Shown: in pieces, positions 62,385-64,000 of the stretch
How positions within the stretch are numbered: the stretch's first letter is position 1
Layout: each line of letters begins with the position of its first letter
Assembly (NCBI RefSeq): GCF_001541225.1
Contig: NZ_LMTS01000158.1
Span: forward strand, 45,915-109,914
Direction: 5' to 3'
Source of the DNA: Variovorax sp. WDL1
Lineage (GTDB): Bacteria; Pseudomonadota; Gammaproteobacteria; Burkholderiales; Burkholderiaceae_C
DNA: 64,000 bases
Translations under genes and position numbers: made by a program
Notes under the pieces: generated by a model
What the model was told of the DNA's origin: nothing
Seen by the model: only the letters and a program-made list of their open reading frames with translations
Databases searched by the model: none

Positions 62385-64000
62385 CTATGCGCCGTCCAGA
62401 ACCACGGCGCTGTCCACCATTCGGCGAACGCTCTGCCGCACCTCCTCTGGGATAGGCCGCGGTGGGACTGTCTCTGGCGCATTCGCATGGAACTGGCCGC
62501 TTGCGATGACCTGGACCACCATGCCCAGATTGCTTGGCGTCACCAAATCGATGGCCGCGCGATCGCCCAGGTCCGGGTGTGGCCGGGTCAGCATGCGGTA
62601 AAGCTCCCACGAATCCGCTTGCGGACACTGGCGCATGAGCACCTGGGCCAGCTTGTGCTTGAGCGGCACCAGTTGCCAATCGGGAACTCGCTGGCCCCGG
62701 TTGCCCAAGCTGACGGATAGCAGTTTGCCGGCCTTCAACTCGCGGTTGATCTGGTCTTTGGACTTCCCGGCCAACTTGCCGAACAGGGGGACCGGCAGGC
62801 TGCTCGGCGATTCATAGATGGCCAGCATTTCCTCGCGCTCGCGCTGGATGGCAGATACTTCCGGTTCTGGCGCATGCGTCGGAGGCGGCGGCACCTGCGA
62901 CAGCCGCTGGAACGTGATGCTCCCGTCGTTCGGCGTCACGACGATGGGAGCGGTCACCATCGACGGAACGGGTGCCGCAGAGGACGCTGCAACGATGGCG
63001 TCGGGCTTGTCCTCCTCTGCCATGGCCGGCACGCCCTCGATGTGAATGGTGAGGTGCGCGCTGGCCGCCTCCACCTGGCCCTGTTCGAGCAGGTCGAGGC
63101 GATCCGCCCAGTCCTGCATCATCCGGCGGCGCGGCTCAACGTACTTGGCATGGTTGTAAGCCGAACTCACCTTGTTCGGGTCGGAGTGCGAGAGCTGCGC
63201 GTCCACCCAAATCTTGGGGTAGCCGATCTCGTTGAGCGCCGTCGAAATCGTTCCCCGGATGCCGTGGCCGGTCAGTTGGTCCTCGTAGCCCATCCGCTTC
63301 AAGGCGGCATTGAGGGTGTTCTCGCTGATGCGCTTCTTGAGTTCGCTGCGGTGCGCCAGCAGGTGGCGCTGGGCCGGCCGTATCACCCCCAGAAGGTAGC
63401 TCACGATCTCGATGGCTTGAAGGGACAGCGGTACGATGTAGGGCGGCACATCCTGGGGGCGCTTGCCGGCCTTGCGCATCTCATCCTGAAGCTGCTTGAC
63501 GATCTGGGGCGGAATGATCCAGAGGCCGCGGTCCAGGTCGAACTGATCCGGGGTCGCCAGCCGCAGCTCGCCGGTTCGCACCCCGGTCAGGAACAGCAGC
63601 CGGATGCCGAGCTGGGTCTGCCAGCCACGCGGGTTGTAGAGCCGGAGCTTCTGAAGGAATTCCGGCAGCTCGGGCAAATGCAAGTACGGGTTGTGGTTCA
63701 CCGGAGGCTTGGGCTCCGCCACCACATCCAGGTCAGAAGCCGGATTGGCCTCCAGCCCCTCGACGATCACGAGGGCATAGCGGAACAACTGGCTCAACCA
63801 GGTGCGGACCTTTTCTGCCGTGGTGAAAGCCTTGCGTTCCTCGATTCTTGCCAGGACGCCCAGAAGCTGGGGCCGGCGAATGTCGTAGATCGACATCTTC
63901 CCGAGGGCGGGCAGCACGTCCTTGCCGAAAATCCGCAGGATCTGCGAGAGGGTGCTTTGACGGCCTTCCTTGAGTTCCTTGCGCCGATGCTCGACCCAGG
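62385..64000 (-). CDS. int: IntB13/P4-type tyrosine integrase, second copy (partial)
   Basis: The frame is open through the right edge; about 538 C-terminal residues are visible, and the N-terminal arm-binding domain lies outside. It shows the core-binding domain (MSIYDIRRPQLLGVLARIEE), catalytic R in TGVRTGELRLATPDQ, HGIRGTIST and LSHSDPNKVSSAYNH, then the long C-terminal extension of IntB13-type enzymes (KSKDQINRELKAGKLLSVSL, MLTRPHPDLGDRAAIDLVTP). It closely matches the broken copy at 25337-27275 but keeps one frame across the position where that copy shifts. It should excise and integrate the second island at a tRNA to the right. Confidence 0.95.
   Translation of the reverse strand, partial: WVEHRRKELKEGRQSTLSQILRIFGKDVLPALGKMSIYDIRRPQLLGVLARIEERKAFTTAEKVRTWLSQLFRYALVIVEGLEANPASDLDVVAEPKPPVNHNPYLHLPELPEFLQKLRLYNPRGWQTQLGIRLLFLTGVRTGELRLATPDQFDLDRGLWIIPPQIVKQLQDEMRKAGKRPQDVPPYIVPLSLQAIEIVSYLLGVIRPAQRHLLAHRSELKKRISENTLNAALKRMGYEDQLTGHGIRGTISTALNEIGYPKIWVDAQLSHSDPNKVSSAYNHAKYVEPRRRMMQDWADRLDLLEQGQVEAASAHLTIHIEGVPAMAEEDKPDAIVAASSAAPVPSMVTAPIVVTPNDGSITFQRLSQVPPPPTHAPEPEVSAIQREREEMLAIYESPSSLPVPLFGKLAGKSKDQINRELKAGKLLSVSLGNRGQRVPDWQLVPLKHKLAQVLMRQCPQADSWELYRMLTRPHPDLGDRAAIDLVTPSNLGMVVQVIASGQFHANAPETVPPRPIPEEVRQSVRRMVDSAVVLDGA

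Overview
The window is GC-rich DNA from a proteobacterium, most likely Pseudomonas or a member of the Burkholderiales. This rests on gene families only: CopABCDGK copper proteins, CusCBA, DUF2790, ICEclc/IntB13-type integrases, PHA genes, and IS3, IS5 and IS21 elements. Almost everything here is accessory. I read it as parts of two genomic islands (ICE-like) lying head to tail: the long C-terminal part of a P4/IntB13-type tyrosine integrase occurs twice on the minus strand, at 25337-27275 (frameshifted) and from 62385 off the right edge. A tRNA 3'-end remnant with a terminator lies about 225 bp upstream of the broken integrase once an IS5 insertion is discounted, where an attachment site is expected.

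Island 1 (1-28.66 kb). A copper block (1-8567) encodes CopA (partial), CopB, CopG/DUF411, a DUF2933 protein, a Cu P-type ATPase, CopC, CopD and, after an IS3 insertion, CopK. Next comes a regulatory module (8801-13704): a LysR gene split by an IS21-family element, a convergent XRE regulator, and a LysR-like effector domain without a helix-turn-helix. A CusCBA efflux operon follows (14378-20334), with a His/Cys-rich secreted protein in front and a CusF domain fused to CusB. A LysR gene then faces a redox operon (frameshifted LLM oxidoreductase, Old Yellow Enzyme, NTF2-like protein). Last are a DUF2790 gene and the broken integrase.

Island 2 (28.7-64 kb). A TetR-DUF4105-lipoprotein hydrolase operon diverges from a four-gene ABC-type efflux operon of the YhiI/RbbA/YhhJ type. 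Continuing on the plus strand is an 18-kb block of carbon-storage and phosphate metabolism: phasin, PhaB, DUF3141 (PhaC-like), MaoC/Pta fusion, SDR, AckA, GltS, PhaC, universal stress protein, LpxR-like protein, a gltS relic, a frameshifted PRPP synthetase, a divergent phosphoketolase, a beta-CASP metallo-hydrolase and an AMP/thymidine phosphorylase. Together these could link RNA or nucleotide breakdown and sugar phosphates to acetyl phosphate, ATP, acetyl-CoA and polyhydroxybutyrate. An intact second copy of the LysR/XRE/LysR-lite module follows (58027-60007), then a DyP peroxidase gene broken by an IS3 element and a small deletion, then the second integrase.

The most interesting points are the RNA/pentose-to-PHB block, the duplicated three-gene regulatory module with a shared TTAAC-N3-GTTA operator, and the tandem integrase/att arrangement. 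No CRISPR array, rRNA or intact tRNA was seen.
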